A stretch of DNA of 49,652 nt from an uncultured bacterium (GCA_938009275.1 CALLHY010000064.1:1-49652); one strand, 5' to 3'; counted from the first letter of the stretch, positions 8,502 to 17,388 are shown. Numbers and translations: made by a program. The notes: generated from the letters alone by a model not told the origin.

Positions 8502-9367
8502 AATCCATCCATCTGATCATCATCGCCATCTTGCTGGCAGGTTGCACAGCCAAAGATACTAGCATTGCCTGGGGAAATTTTGAAGCCGAAGAAACGGTAA
8601 TCTCGGCCAGAACTACAGGAAACATCACTCAACTTCTGGTGCAAGAAGGTGATAGCATTGCAGCCGGAGCTTTGATAGCAGTGATAGATACCACTGACCT
8701 GGCTCTAAATCGTATAGAAGTGCAAGGCAATATCCAGCTTTTGGAGCTGAAACAGAGGGCAGCCGAAGAAAAATATCAGCTTAGCCAGATTGAACGCAGT
8801 AATCTCCAAACTGAGGTACAGCGTTTTAGCAACCTGCTATCCCAAAATGCTGCTACCCAAAAACAAGTCGATGATCTGAATGCCACTTTGCGGGTGAAGG
8901 ATAAGAGCTTTCTTTTGAATAAAACCGAGATTCAGATGGCAGGAGGCGAACTTGCCATAGCCCGCAACAAACTGGCAAGCATCAATACCAACATCGCCAG
9001 ATGCTATATAAAAGCCCCTTTTGCAGGCACTGTACTCAGTACTTATATCCAGCAGGATGAATTTACCTCCATGGGTAAGCCGATAGTAAAATTAGCCGAT
9101 ATGGAAAAGCTGCTGGCCGTTTTCTATGTTTCCGGTCCTCAGCTTTCAGAATTGAAATTGGGACAAGAGATCAAGGTTCGCATCGATACTCCCTCAGGTC
9201 TGAAAAACTATCCTGCCACCATCAGCAAGATCAGCAGTAAGGCAGAATTTACCCCCAAAGTGATTCAAACCAGGGATGAACGTACCAAATTAGTGTATCA
9301 GGTAGAGGCAATTTGCCAAAATGATGGTAGCCTGAAACAAGGCATGCCACTGGAAATAGAGCTATAA
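8498..9367 (+). CDS. HlyD/YbhG-like periplasmic membrane-fusion lipoprotein
   Basis: 289 residues. A short signal peptide ends in the lipobox LLAGC (Cys16), so it is probably lipid-anchored. Residues ~30-70 are the first half of a biotinyl-lipoyl-like domain (ARTTGNITQLLVQEGDSI, AAGALIAVID). A long alpha-hairpin follows (~75-165), then the second lipoyl half (IKAPFAGTVLSTYIQ) and a beta-barrel domain. It bridges the inner-membrane ABC transporter to the TolC-like duct. ATGA overlap with the gene before and TAATG overlap with the gene after. E. coli YbhG, about 330 residues, is the nearest analogue I can name. Confidence 0.88.
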   Translation: MKSIHLIIIAILLAGCTAKDTSIAWGNFEAEETVISARTTGNITQLLVQEGDSIAAGALIAVIDTTDLALNRIEVQGNIQLLELKQRAAEEKYQLSQIERSNLQTEVQRFSNLLSQNAATQKQVDDLNATLRVKDKSFLLNKTEIQMAGGELAIARNKLASINTNIARCYIKAPFAGTVLSTYIQQDEFTSMGKPIVKLADMEKLLAVFYVSGPQLSELKLGQEIKVRIDTPSGLKNYPATISKISSKAEFTPKVIQTRDERTKLVYQVEAICQNDGSLKQGMPLEIEL

Positions 9368-10293
9368 TGCAGTCCTTTATCAGTGCTAAAAACCTAAGCA
9401 AAAGCTATGGCGATACTCTGGCCTTGGATGATGTATCTTTCCAGGTATATCCCAATGAGATCGTTGGTTTTATTGGACCGGATGGCTCTGGGAAAAGTAC
9501 GCTGTTTCAGATACTTACCACTTTGCTTATCCCAGATAGCGGTTCTGCTACGATTGCAGGTTTTGATACCGGACGGGATTTTCCCAAAATCCGCTCCAGC
9601 ATTGGTTATATGCCAGGCCGATTCTCTTTGTATCCAGACCTCAGCGTTGAGGAGAATTTGCGCTTTTTTGCCAATATCTTTGGCAGCAGCATCGAGGAAA
9701 ACTATGAGATGATAAAAGGAGTATATACACTTTTAGCCCCTTTTGCCAAGCGCAAAGCCGGAGCATTATCCGGTGGCATGAAACAAAAGCTGGCACTGTG
9801 TTGTGCCCTTATCCACAAGCCCTTGGTGCTATTTTTGGATGAACCTACCACCGGGGTTGATGCTGTATCCAGAACCGAATTTTGGGATAACTTAGTTCAG
9901 ATCAGGGATGGCGGGATACCTATCGTGGTTTCCACACCATATATGGACGAAGCCACCCGTTGCGATAGGGTAGCCATGATCTACGGGGGCAAAATAATGC
10001 AGATGGATACTCCTGAATACATCATTGCCAATTATCAGGGTAGTCTTTTGGCAATTCGCACTCAGGAAAGGTATCTTGCCAAGCAGCTTCTTAGTCAAAT
10101 AAAGGGTATCGATAGCGTTTTCACCTTTGGTGATGCCATTCACATCAGTTTGCCTGAAAGAACTGAACCCATTATCGATGAGATAGATGCAGTGTTACAG
10201 AGAGAGCTTTCCAGTACCTACAGCATCACTGAAATCCTCCCCAATTTTGAGGATTGCTTCTTGCAATTTATGAGGCAGAAAAGCCATGAATGA
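9367..10293 (+). CDS. ABC exporter ATP-binding protein, first NBD (YbhF N-half-like)
   Basis: 308 residues. Walker A is GPDGSGKST (37-45), the signature is LSGGMKQK (134-141), and Walker B LFLDEPT has the aspartate near 158. The switch (H-loop) position reads STPYMDEA, with Pro191 where most ABC ATPases have His. Similar STPYMDEA sequences are familiar to me from this drug-exporter subfamily, so it may be a lineage trait. The C-terminal ~80 residues form the regulatory extension of such ATPases. With the next gene it corresponds to the two halves of the fused E. coli YbhF. It overlaps its neighbours by 1 and 8 bp. Confidence 0.9.
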   Translation: MQSFISAKNLSKSYGDTLALDDVSFQVYPNEIVGFIGPDGSGKSTLFQILTTLLIPDSGSATIAGFDTGRDFPKIRSSIGYMPGRFSLYPDLSVEENLRFFANIFGSSIEENYEMIKGVYTLLAPFAKRKAGALSGGMKQKLALCCALIHKPLVLFLDEPTTGVDAVSRTEFWDNLVQIRDGGIPIVVSTPYMDEATRCDRVAMIYGGKIMQMDTPEYIIANYQGSLLAIRTQERYLAKQLLSQIKGIDSVFTFGDAIHISLPERTEPIIDEIDAVLQRELSSTYSITEILPNFEDCFLQFMRQKSHE

Positions 10294-11020
10294 CGCCATA
10301 ATATCAGCCAATAAGCTCACTCGCATCTTTGGCAATTTCACCGCAGTGGATGGCATCTCTTTTGAGGTATATAAAGGAGAGGTTTTCGGATTTTTAGGGG
10401 CAAATGGAGCGGGAAAAACCACAGCCATGCGTATTTTATGCGGTTTACTGAGTCCCAGTTCCGGTTCTGCCTCAGTATGCGGCTACGATGTATATCGTCA
10501 AAGCGAACAGATCAAGATGAATATCGGCTATATGAGCCAGAGATTTTCCCTCTTTGACGATCTCAGTGTGTGGGATAACATCAGCTTTTATGCTGGGATC
10601 TATCAGATGACTTCAGCCCAGATCAAACAGGCCGGAACCAAGATTTTGCATGAACTGGAGCTAGATACCTACAAACGTAGATTGGTAGGTTCTTTGCCCT
10701 TGGGTTGGAAACAAAAGCTGGCCTTTGCCATCGCCATCATCCACAGACCGCAATTGGTCTTTTTGGATGAACCCACCGGAGGGGTGGATCCCATCACCCG
10801 CAGAGCCTTTTGGGATATGATCTACCAAGCTGCCGCAGAAGGAATTACTGTGTTTGTGACAACCCACTATCTGGATGAAGCAGAATATTGTGATAGGATA
10901 TCGATAATGGTGAAAGGGAAGATAGGTGCTTTGGGTACGCCTAAAGAGCTAAAAGCAGCTTATCATACCGACAGCATCTACAACGTAATCCTATCTTTAG
11001 CCCGAGGAGATGAATCGTGA
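10286..11020 (+). CDS. ABC exporter ATP-binding protein, second NBD (YbhF C-half-like)
   Basis: 244 residues. Walker A is GANGAGKTT (38-46). The signature is altered to SLPLGWKQK (136-144), a form known from the second NBD of YbhF-like exporters. Walker B is LVFLDEPT and the H-loop is TTHYLDEA with the histidine present. Together with the preceding protein this suggests an asymmetric ATPase pair, one partner with a canonical signature and altered H-loop, the other the reverse. The gene ends in GTGA, overlapping the GTG start of the first permease. It energises the permease pair encoded downstream. Confidence 0.9.
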   Translation: MNDAIISANKLTRIFGNFTAVDGISFEVYKGEVFGFLGANGAGKTTAMRILCGLLSPSSGSASVCGYDVYRQSEQIKMNIGYMSQRFSLFDDLSVWDNISFYAGIYQMTSAQIKQAGTKILHELELDTYKRRLVGSLPLGWKQKLAFAIAIIHRPQLVFLDEPTGGVDPITRRAFWDMIYQAAAEGITVFVTTHYLDEAEYCDRISIMVKGKIGALGTPKELKAAYHTDSIYNVILSLARGDES

Positions 11021-12183
11021 AAAACCTGATGGTATTTGTCCGCAAAGAAATGCTGCATATCTTGCGAGACCCCAAGTCACTCTTGATAATGATACTCTTG
11101 CCCTTAGTAGAAATTCTGCTCTTTGGCTTTGTGCTCCGTTTCGAGATCAATAGTGCCAATATTGCCGTGTATGACATGGCCAAACAGACAAAATCTATCC
11201 AGCTAGTCCAAAGGCTGGAAGGGGGAAAACGCTTTCAGGTGATCGTGGCCAATTCCATGCCAGAAGCTGAAGCTATGCTCCTGAGTGGTGAAGTGAAGGC
11301 AATCCTGACGATTGGAGCAGATTTTGACCAAAAAGCCGTGGCCAAAATGGAAAGTCCTCTGCAATTGCTGTTGGATGCCAGCGATCCCAACTTGGCTTCC
11401 ACCCTTAATACCTATCTCAGCGCCACTATAAACGACTTTTGGACCGAAAACTACCCCCAAAATCATCTTCCCATAATAACAGAACTAAGCCAGAATGGCG
11501 ACCCCACCCCCACCTCGCCATCTCGCCATCTCGCCACCTCGCTAACCATCGAGCCCATGCTCTACTACAATCCCCTCCTAAAAAGCGTTTATGCCACCAT
11601 CCCAGGCCTAATATCGGTGGTTTTGATGCTAATTTGTGCTTTGATGACCTCCATCTCCCTTACCAGAGAGAAAGAAACCGGCACTATGAACGTGCTCCTG
11701 ATTTCGCCTTTAAATCCTTTGCAGATCATCATCGGCAAACTCTTGCCCTATCTCTTGGTTTCGATGTTGAATGTGGCCATCATCCTCACCCTGGCTTTCA
11801 CCGTTTTTGGTATGCCCCTGGCGGGTTCATTTACGATGTTGATCCTTGTCAGTCTGTTATATTGCCTATGCGCCTTGGCATTGGGTTTTTTGATCTCCAC
11901 CAAGGCTAAAACTCAGCAATTAGCTATGATGGTGTCCTTAGCAGGCTTGATGTTACCCACCACCTTGCTTAGCGGGATGATCTATCCCATTCAAAATATG
12001 CCTACGTGGCTACAGAATATCACCTTGGCCATCCCCGCCAGATGGTATGTAAGTATATTGAAACACATCATGATAAAGGGTTCACCCATCGCTGCCTATG
12101 GGATGGATATATTCGTCCTGATCTTCATCACGGGGATCATCATCGCCCTTAGCCTGAAAAGCTTTAAGATTAGATTTCGGTAA
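11017..12183 (+). CDS. ABC-2 type permease (YbhS/YhhJ-like) with internal 8-bp repeat
   Basis: 388 residues from a GTG start overlapping the previous stop. One N-terminal membrane segment (about 20-42) is followed by a large periplasmic domain to about 180 and then five membrane segments (PGLISVVLMLICALM, LLPYLLVSMLNVAIILTLAF and others), the ABC2_membrane_3 layout. The family motif SLTREKETGTMNVLLISPL is present. Between the periplasmic domain and the conserved IEPMLYYNP lies a low-complexity insert (GDPTPTSPSRHLATS) coded by four 8-bp direct repeats at 11514-11545. Repeat-number changes would shift the frame. It forms the inner-membrane channel with the next gene product. Confidence 0.88.
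   Translation: MKNLMVFVRKEMLHILRDPKSLLIMILLPLVEILLFGFVLRFEINSANIAVYDMAKQTKSIQLVQRLEGGKRFQVIVANSMPEAEAMLLSGEVKAILTIGADFDQKAVAKMESPLQLLLDASDPNLASTLNTYLSATINDFWTENYPQNHLPIITELSQNGDPTPTSPSRHLATSLTIEPMLYYNPLLKSVYATIPGLISVVLMLICALMTSISLTREKETGTMNVLLISPLNPLQIIIGKLLPYLLVSMLNVAIILTLAFTVFGMPLAGSFTMLILVSLLYCLCALALGFLISTKAKTQQLAMMVSLAGLMLPTTLLSGMIYPIQNMPTWLQNITLAIPARWYVSILKHIMIKGSPIAAYGMDIFVLIFITGIIIALSLKSFKIRFR
11514..11545 (+). repeat. Tandem repeat CTCGCCAT x4 inside a permease gene
   Basis: Two perfect 8-bp units (11514-11529) are followed by CTCGCCAC and the degenerate CTCGCTAA. Eight is not a multiple of three, so gain or loss of a unit would switch reading frame. Another forward frame is open across the repeat to 11909. 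Confidence 0.75.
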
Positions 12184-12189
12184 AAAACT

Positions 12190-13290
12190 ATGCGTAATAT
12201 CTTCCTCCTCATCAGTAAAGAATTCAAGCAGATCTTTCGCTCCCGTAATATGTTGGCCATTATCTTTATGCTGCCGATCATCCAGCTCTTGGTGCTTTCC
12301 AATGCGGCAGATTTTGAATTGAAGTTGGTACAATTCGCCTGGGAAGATCTGGATAAATCTTCGCTTTCAGCCGATTTGTTGCAAAAATTCTTGGCCGCCC
12401 CGATCTTCCGATTGACCGGAGATAGCGAAAATAGCGAAGCCAACGACATCATGCTAAGAGATAATGAAGCGGACGTGATTATCAGCATCCCCAAGGGTTT
12501 TGAACGTGACCTTGTGAATGGCTTTCCCAGCACCATCCAGATCAGGATAAATGCCATAGATGGTTCGGCAGCCGGTTTGATCTCTGCCTACGTTGGTGAA
12601 ATAATAGGTGGTTTTTACCGTTCTGAACTGATCCAGGTGCAGCAAGGTGCCCCCAGCACCACCTCCAGATATCTCTTCAATCCCGAATTGAACTACAAAG
12701 CCTATATGATTCCTGGCATCTTGGTAATCTTGGTAAGCATTATCGGGCTATTACTTACAGCTCTGAATATTGCTCGTGAAAAAGAGATAGGTACAATCGA
12801 GCAGATAAATGTGACCCCCATCAAAAAGTATCAATTTATCCTGGGCAAATTGATTCCCATGCTCATCATCGGCATCGTGGAATTTTGGGTGGGAGTGCTG
12901 ATCGGATGCGGGGTTTTCCATATCCCATTTGTAGGTAATCCCTTGGTACAGTTGCTATTCTTGGTGGTGTATCTATGGGTGATGCTGGGTATCGGACTAC
13001 TGATTTCCTCCCAATCCCAAACCCAACAACAGGCAATGTTCATCGCCTTTTTTGTGATAATGGTCTTTGTATTCCTATCCGGATTGTTTTCAGCGGTGGA
13101 AAATATGCCAAACTGGGGAACAGTGCTATCCAAAATGATCCCGATTACCCATTTTATCCGCAGCACCAGAGCCATCATGCTGAACGGAGCAGGGATGATG
13201 CACCTCTACAAAGACTTCGTGGTGCTGGTGCTCTACGCCATAGGGGTGAATCTTCTTGCGATCTTTGCCTATCGCAAAACCTCAAACTGA
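12190..13290 (+). CDS. ABC-2 type permease (YbhR-like)
   Basis: 366 residues beginning 6 bp after the previous stop. Same layout as the preceding permease: an N-terminal membrane segment (NMLAIIFMLPIIQLLVLS), a periplasmic domain to about 170, then five hydrophobic segments. The family motif LNIAREKEIGTIEQINVTP is clear, as is the ENMPNW loop near the end. It should pair with the upstream permease to form the transmembrane part of the exporter. Last gene of the operon. Substrate cannot be read from sequence; YbhFSR homologues export small amphipathic drugs and cations. Confidence 0.88.
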   Translation: MRNIFLLISKEFKQIFRSRNMLAIIFMLPIIQLLVLSNAADFELKLVQFAWEDLDKSSLSADLLQKFLAAPIFRLTGDSENSEANDIMLRDNEADVIISIPKGFERDLVNGFPSTIQIRINAIDGSAAGLISAYVGEIIGGFYRSELIQVQQGAPSTTSRYLFNPELNYKAYMIPGILVILVSIIGLLLTALNIAREKEIGTIEQINVTPIKKYQFILGKLIPMLIIGIVEFWVGVLIGCGVFHIPFVGNPLVQLLFLVVYLWVMLGIGLLISSQSQTQQQAMFIAFFVIMVFVFLSGLFSAVENMPNWGTVLSKMIPITHFIRSTRAIMLNGAGMMHLYKDFVVLVLYAIGVNLLAIFAYRKTSN

Positions 13291-13681
13291 GAGGATGTAG
13301 AATGTCGAATTAGGATGTGGGATGTATAATTTGGTTGGGGCAGGAACAATGAGGTAAGAGGGTTAGAGACATCAGAGGTATATTTTACCACAAAGAAAGG
13401 CAGAGAGAAATAGAGAAACAATTGAAGAAAGAAGAGAGATACTGAGAAATCTGGGTGAAATATGAGCAAACCAAGAAGGATGCTTAACCCCTTTAGGAGG
13501 TTAAATTCGATAGGCTGTGGCTTATGCCTCAGTATGGGGACAAGAAGAAGTGTGGATTTATCCAGAAAAATATTAATGATACCCTTATGGCTTTAGCCTA
13601 CGGGATTGTCTGGGGTTGGTTTCTGCGTTAGTTGACAGGATTCTGCAGGCGGAAGGCATTCATCCGGCATGGGTGCGTAAT
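13291..13681. other. Intergenic stretch after the efflux operon
   Basis: No gene is seen. The first ~180 bp are purine-rich on the plus strand (repeated GAG/GAAAG). A weak hairpin (TTAACCcct...aggaGGTTAA) at about 13471-13493 is the only terminator-like structure. The remainder leads into the duplicated ppnP upstream sequence. Confidence 0.4.
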
Positions 13682-13877
13682 TATTGCTGGACACCTAACT
13701 GAAGGGTGAAAACTTTGAACGCAAATAGCAAAACGCAGGAGAGAAAGATGTTAGCAGTTAATGAATACTTCGATGGCAAGGTTAAATCCATTGGTCTTAA
13801 TAATGCCAGCGGCAAAAACACAGTTGGCGTAATGGATATTGGCGAATACGAATTCGGCACATCCACAGTGGAGTATA
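13682..13877. repeat. Right direct repeat containing the ppnP 5' region
   Basis: Homologous to 4181-4378, with shared upstream TATTGCTGGACACCT, shared ribosome-binding site and the first ~44 codons of ppnP. This copy leads into an intact gene. Confidence 0.8.
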
Positions 13878-14029
13878 TGACCGTGGTTTCCGGCGCATTA
13901 AATGTGCTGCTACCGGATAGTGACACGTGGCACTTATATGGAGCGGGCGAGACCTTTATTGTAGCGGCAAACAAGAAGTTTAAGCTAAAAGTAGCTGAAC
14001 AAACAGCTTATCTCTGCCGCTATGAATAA
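13748..14029 (+). CDS. ppnP: Pyrimidine/purine nucleoside phosphorylase (PpnP, formerly DUF1255)
   Basis: 93 residues, matching the usual ~94 of E. coli PpnP, a small cupin that phosphorolyses several nucleosides to base and ribose-1-phosphate. Recognisable stretches are NEYFDGKVKSIG, MTVVSGALNVLLPDSDTWHLY and the C-terminal AYLCRYE. I place the start at 13748 because it has CAGGAGAG just upstream and aligns with the family. The in-frame start at 13706 adds 14 residues unlike the family. A truncated second copy lies at 4247-4453 on the other side of the efflux island. Confidence 0.9.
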   Translation: MLAVNEYFDGKVKSIGLNNASGKNTVGVMDIGEYEFGTSTVEYMTVVSGALNVLLPDSDTWHLYGAGETFIVAANKKFKLKVAEQTAYLCRYE

Positions 14030-14062
14030 TTAGCGCTCTGAGGTTATTAATAGGGCTTTCTG

Positions 14063-14860
14063 CTACACCCTGAGTTCTGAAATGGGAATATCCCAACGGG
14101 AAAGATCATGGTCTAACAGCAGGAAGCCCTGCTTTTCTTTTAAGCGGGAATAGATAAGCTCTTTGGCGGCAAAGGTTTCTTTGCGGGCAACATCGTAGGC
14201 TGAGGTTATCGCCTTGGAGGTGTGGAACATGGTTGGGATAATATCGCCGGCATAAATATAGAATCCTTCGGGCAGATCAATTTGCACAATCTGGCTGCCG
14301 ACAGTATGACCGCCCACCTTTATCAAGCTAACGCCATTTGCCATTTCGCATTCACCGTCCACCAGCTCAATATGACCCTCGCTTTCCAGCAGACCGAGCT
14401 GATGTTCAAAGCTGTATGCGGCTTTGTTCAGGTCATCGGGATTCTTTGCCATTTCCCATTCGGATTTCTGAATCCAATAGCGTGCATTGGGGAAGGTTAG
14501 CCCATCCTTGTCGCCGAAGCCGGTAACAATGCCGCCTGCATGGTCGAAATGCAGGTGAGTCATTATCACGTCGGTGATGTCGGTGTCTGTAAGCCCAATT
14601 TCGCTAAGCGACAGAGGCAGCAGGAAGTCTGAGGGCTCATATATTTCTATTTGCTTCTCGGATAATCGGTTGCCTAAGCCGGTATCAACTAAGATGTTTC
14701 TACCAGGTAGCATTATTAGCAGCAGGTTGAGGTTAAGCTTGCCTCTACGGCGTTCATCCACTTGAGTTTTGCGGTTCCAAAGAGTCCAGGGCAAAACGCC
14801 CATAAAGGCACCGCCATCAGACCAGTAATGGCCTGCAAACACCTTATGTACTGGCTGCAT
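14063..14860 (-). CDS. Metallo-beta-lactamase-fold hydrolase (AHL-lactonase-like subgroup)
   Basis: 265 residues. The dinuclear metal site is visible: HLHFDH (about 103-108), a later His in GGHTVGS, Asp in YAGDIIP and a C-terminal His in LLDHDLS. The N-terminal half includes LPGRNILVDTGLGNR, typical of the AHL-lactonase/AidC-like branch. Substrate unknown: quorum-signal lactones, other lactones or organophosphate-like esters are all seen in this branch. No signal peptide, so cytoplasmic. It starts 5 bp downstream of the jag stop and is probably the last gene of the rpmH-rnpA-yidD-yidC-jag transcript. Confidence 0.82.
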   Translation of the reverse strand: MQPVHKVFAGHYWSDGGAFMGVLPWTLWNRKTQVDERRRGKLNLNLLLIMLPGRNILVDTGLGNRLSEKQIEIYEPSDFLLPLSLSEIGLTDTDITDVIMTHLHFDHAGGIVTGFGDKDGLTFPNARYWIQKSEWEMAKNPDDLNKAAYSFEHQLGLLESEGHIELVDGECEMANGVSLIKVGGHTVGSQIVQIDLPEGFYIYAGDIIPTMFHTSKAITSAYDVARKETFAAKELIYSRLKEKQGFLLLDHDLSRWDIPISELRV

Positions 14861-14865
14861 ATTGT

Positions 14866-15747
14866 TTACTCTTCTGTTTTGGGTTTGTTAGGGCGTCTAT
14901 ATGGCTTTCTGCTTCGCGGCACTGCTGGCTTGGTGGAGGATGGAGCATCTTCGCCGGATTGCCTATCAATCTTGGGAGCTTGCGGTTTGCGAGGAGCTTT
15001 GGTATTGTTATTGGGGCGTAACACGCCTTCCTTCCGGGCAGTGGGCTTATCAGCTTTTGTTTCGGGGGCTTTTTCCGCAGGTTTGGCTTTATCTGCTTTG
15101 CTTTGGGAAAGCACATCTTTTTCGGATTGACGCGAAGAGAAGATAACGATGCGCTTCTTTTCGCCTTCGCCAATGGTGAGGGTACGCAATCCCTTATCAC
15201 GCTCCACGTGTCTATGAATTATGCGACGTTCGCCTGCGCTCATGGGATCAAGGGTTAGGGGCTTACCGTGTACTTTTATCTTGGATATCTGGGGCAGGAA
15301 CTGGCGAAAAAACATTGCTTCACGGCGTTCACGATAACCATCGGCATCCAGATATATCTTTTCCAGTTTGCGGTCGTATTCAAATACACGGTTAATATAA
15401 AACTGGATGCTTTCCAGCATGCTGCCGTTTTTGCCAATAAGAAAGCCGGTGTCTTTGCAACCCACTATCTCCAGATAAAGGGTTTTGCCTTCTAGCTTGC
15501 TGTGGATGGAATCGAAGCCCACCCCCATCTTGCCAAGCAGGCTTTGGGTGAAGAGCTTCGCTCTGTCCATGATGTCTGGAAGCTGGAAGCGAACTAGTGC
15601 CACTTTATTGGCAAATAGTCCAAAGATGCCATTGCTGGGTTTCTTTAGAATCTCGAATTTAAGTTCCCAGTCTTGGATGTTGTGTTCTTTGCGGAAAGCA
15701 CTGATAATGTCTTCAATGCTGGTTCCGCTTTTGTCTATCGTAGTCAT
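14866..15747 (-). CDS. jag: Jag/KhpB-type RNA-binding protein (KH + R3H)
   Basis: 293 residues. Residues 1-55 match the Jag-N domain (EDIISAFRKEHNIQDWELKFEIL...). A KH domain follows with the GxxG loop in LIGKNGSML (about residues 123-131), then an R3H region (SAGERRIIHRHVERDKGL). The C-terminal ~75 residues are a Lys/Pro/Ala-rich tail, longer than in most relatives. The protein binds RNA and in other bacteria affects cell shape and division. Its ATG overlaps the yidC stop (TAATG), the conserved partner arrangement. Confidence 0.88.
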   Translation of the reverse strand: MTTIDKSGTSIEDIISAFRKEHNIQDWELKFEILKKPSNGIFGLFANKVALVRFQLPDIMDRAKLFTQSLLGKMGVGFDSIHSKLEGKTLYLEIVGCKDTGFLIGKNGSMLESIQFYINRVFEYDRKLEKIYLDADGYRERREAMFFRQFLPQISKIKVHGKPLTLDPMSAGERRIIHRHVERDKGLRTLTIGEGEKKRIVIFSSRQSEKDVLSQSKADKAKPAEKAPETKADKPTARKEGVLRPNNNTKAPRKPQAPKIDRQSGEDAPSSTKPAVPRSRKPYRRPNKPKTEE

Positions 15748-17378
15748 TAGGATTCCTTGTTTTTAAAGTGTTTGTTCATGTAATACTGGTGTATTACGGA
15801 AAGAATATTGAAGGCTGTCCAATATAGCACCAATCCAGCGGGCATACCCCTAAAGATGAAGAACATCATTATCGGCATCATCCAGGTCATCATCTTCTGC
15901 TGCGATTGCATGGCTTTCTGTTTGTCGTCCATTTGCGATTCATCCATTTTTGGAGGACGCATCATCAGCGATTGAATAATCATAAATACAGCCATGATGA
16001 TTGGAAGCACAAGGTAGGGATCAGGTTCGGAGAGGTCTTTTAGCCAAAAAATAAAAGATGCGTTGCGCATATCAAGCGAGTAACGCAAAACGCTATACAG
16101 CGGGATAATAATTGGGAATTGGATTAGCACGGGTAAACAACCTGCCATAGGGCTGGTATTGTGCTCTTTGTAAAGCTTGCTAAGTTCCTGCTGTTGTTTA
16201 ACTCGGTCGTTGGGATATAGCTTTTGAATTTGTTGAACTTGCGGGGCAAGCTTTTGCTGCTTGAAGCCATGCTCCATCTGTTTGTGAGTGAGGGGGTGAA
16301 GCACCAGCTTCATAACCAGGGCAAAGAGTAGCAGTACAACGCCGTAGTTGGGGATATAGCGGTGTAACAGCTTTAAGAACCAGGCAAAGAAATTGGCAAG
16401 CCAGCGTAGCCAGCTAACACCACGTTCGGGGATGTTTTCCATTTGCCTGCCATAGGTTTTTAGTAATTCATAATCTGCGGGGCCGGCATACAGTGAGAAG
16501 CTTTGATTCCAGCTCTGTTTGGCATTGGGCTGTCGGGAATCTACATAAAAAAATGGGTTGCCTGTCGTTTCGTTCAAACCAGTGCGATAGTTACGCATGA
16601 TGGTGGGTTCGTCTTCTTTTAAGGCCAAAGTGAAGTATTTGCTGCGTACTGCTGCCCAAGCGAAGCTTCCGAAAGAGCCATTGGGTTGGGTTTTCTTGAA
16701 TTTCGAAAGAGCAGTTTTCTGAATCTCGTTATCGGCGTAAATCAGGAACTTGTAGTCCTGAGCTTTGCTTTTGGTGATTCTTTCAGTATCGGCAATACCG
16801 CTGGAGAAATCCAGTTCAATGCCATTCATGGAAGATAGACCTGCTACAGCTACGCTAAGCCCGATGCCATATTTGTCGTCGAGCTTGAAGGTTTTGGCAA
16901 CCTGTGGGGCATTTACATCACCCAGGTAGAAAGTAATGCTGCTGCTGTCTGCCGAAACGCTGTGCATAAAAACCGTTTGAGCAAGGGGAGTCTCGCTGGC
17001 GGGGTGGATCAGCTTGACTGAAGCAATGCTGCTGTCTTCTGGAATTAGCTTTACAGGTGAGCCGTCGTGCATGAGGAACTTGTGCAGTTCAACCTGGCTA
17101 ATGCTTGCGCCTTTGGTGTTGAAGTGAACCGTTATAAGGTCGTTCGAAAGAGTGACTATCTCGGGTGTAGCGTCGGTGGTGAACAAACTATCCGTTAGAA
17201 CAGAGCTAAGTGTGTCGGGCTCGGGGCTTACATTGGCTACAGGTGCGGGACTATTGGTGCTATCGGCAGCGGCTTGCTGCTGAAGCTGTCTTTGTTGCTG
17301 AGGTTTCCATACGAACTGGCTGAATACCATGTATAGTAGCATCATTAAGAGAATGGCTGTTAAGGTTCTTTTATCCAC
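15747..17378 (-). CDS. yidC: Membrane protein insertase YidC
   Basis: 543 residues from a GTG start with a strong AAGGAGG ribosome-binding site. It has an N-terminal membrane anchor (TLTAILLMMLLYMVFSQFVW), a ~300-residue periplasmic beta domain as in Gram-negative YidC, then the Oxa1 core with five membrane segments. Core motifs seen are NYGVVLLLFALVMKLVLHPLT, the hydrophilic KQMEHGFKQQKLAPQVQQIQ loop, SPMAGCLPVLIQFPI and ASFIFWLKDLSEPDPY. It inserts proteins into the inner membrane with or without Sec. Positioned between yidD and jag, the conserved order. Confidence 0.95.
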   Translation of the reverse strand: MDKRTLTAILLMMLLYMVFSQFVWKPQQQRQLQQQAAADSTNSPAPVANVSPEPDTLSSVLTDSLFTTDATPEIVTLSNDLITVHFNTKGASISQVELHKFLMHDGSPVKLIPEDSSIASVKLIHPASETPLAQTVFMHSVSADSSSITFYLGDVNAPQVAKTFKLDDKYGIGLSVAVAGLSSMNGIELDFSSGIADTERITKSKAQDYKFLIYADNEIQKTALSKFKKTQPNGSFGSFAWAAVRSKYFTLALKEDEPTIMRNYRTGLNETTGNPFFYVDSRQPNAKQSWNQSFSLYAGPADYELLKTYGRQMENIPERGVSWLRWLANFFAWFLKLLHRYIPNYGVVLLLFALVMKLVLHPLTHKQMEHGFKQQKLAPQVQQIQKLYPNDRVKQQQELSKLYKEHNTSPMAGCLPVLIQFPIIIPLYSVLRYSLDMRNASFIFWLKDLSEPDPYLVLPIIMAVFMIIQSLMMRPPKMDESQMDDKQKAMQSQQKMMTWMMPIMMFFIFRGMPAGLVLYWTAFNILSVIHQYYMNKHFKNKES

Positions 17379-17388
17379 AATATCCTCC

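Noticed and set aside
13682..13747. Riboswitch upstream of ppnP
   Set aside because: The leader is short and conserved only because it belongs to the duplicated segment. I see no known aptamer pattern.
17371..17379. DnaA box TTATCCACA as part of an origin
   Set aside because: A single site at the yidC start, with similar lone sites near 26880 and 43626. There is no cluster, no AT-rich unwinding element and no dnaA gene.
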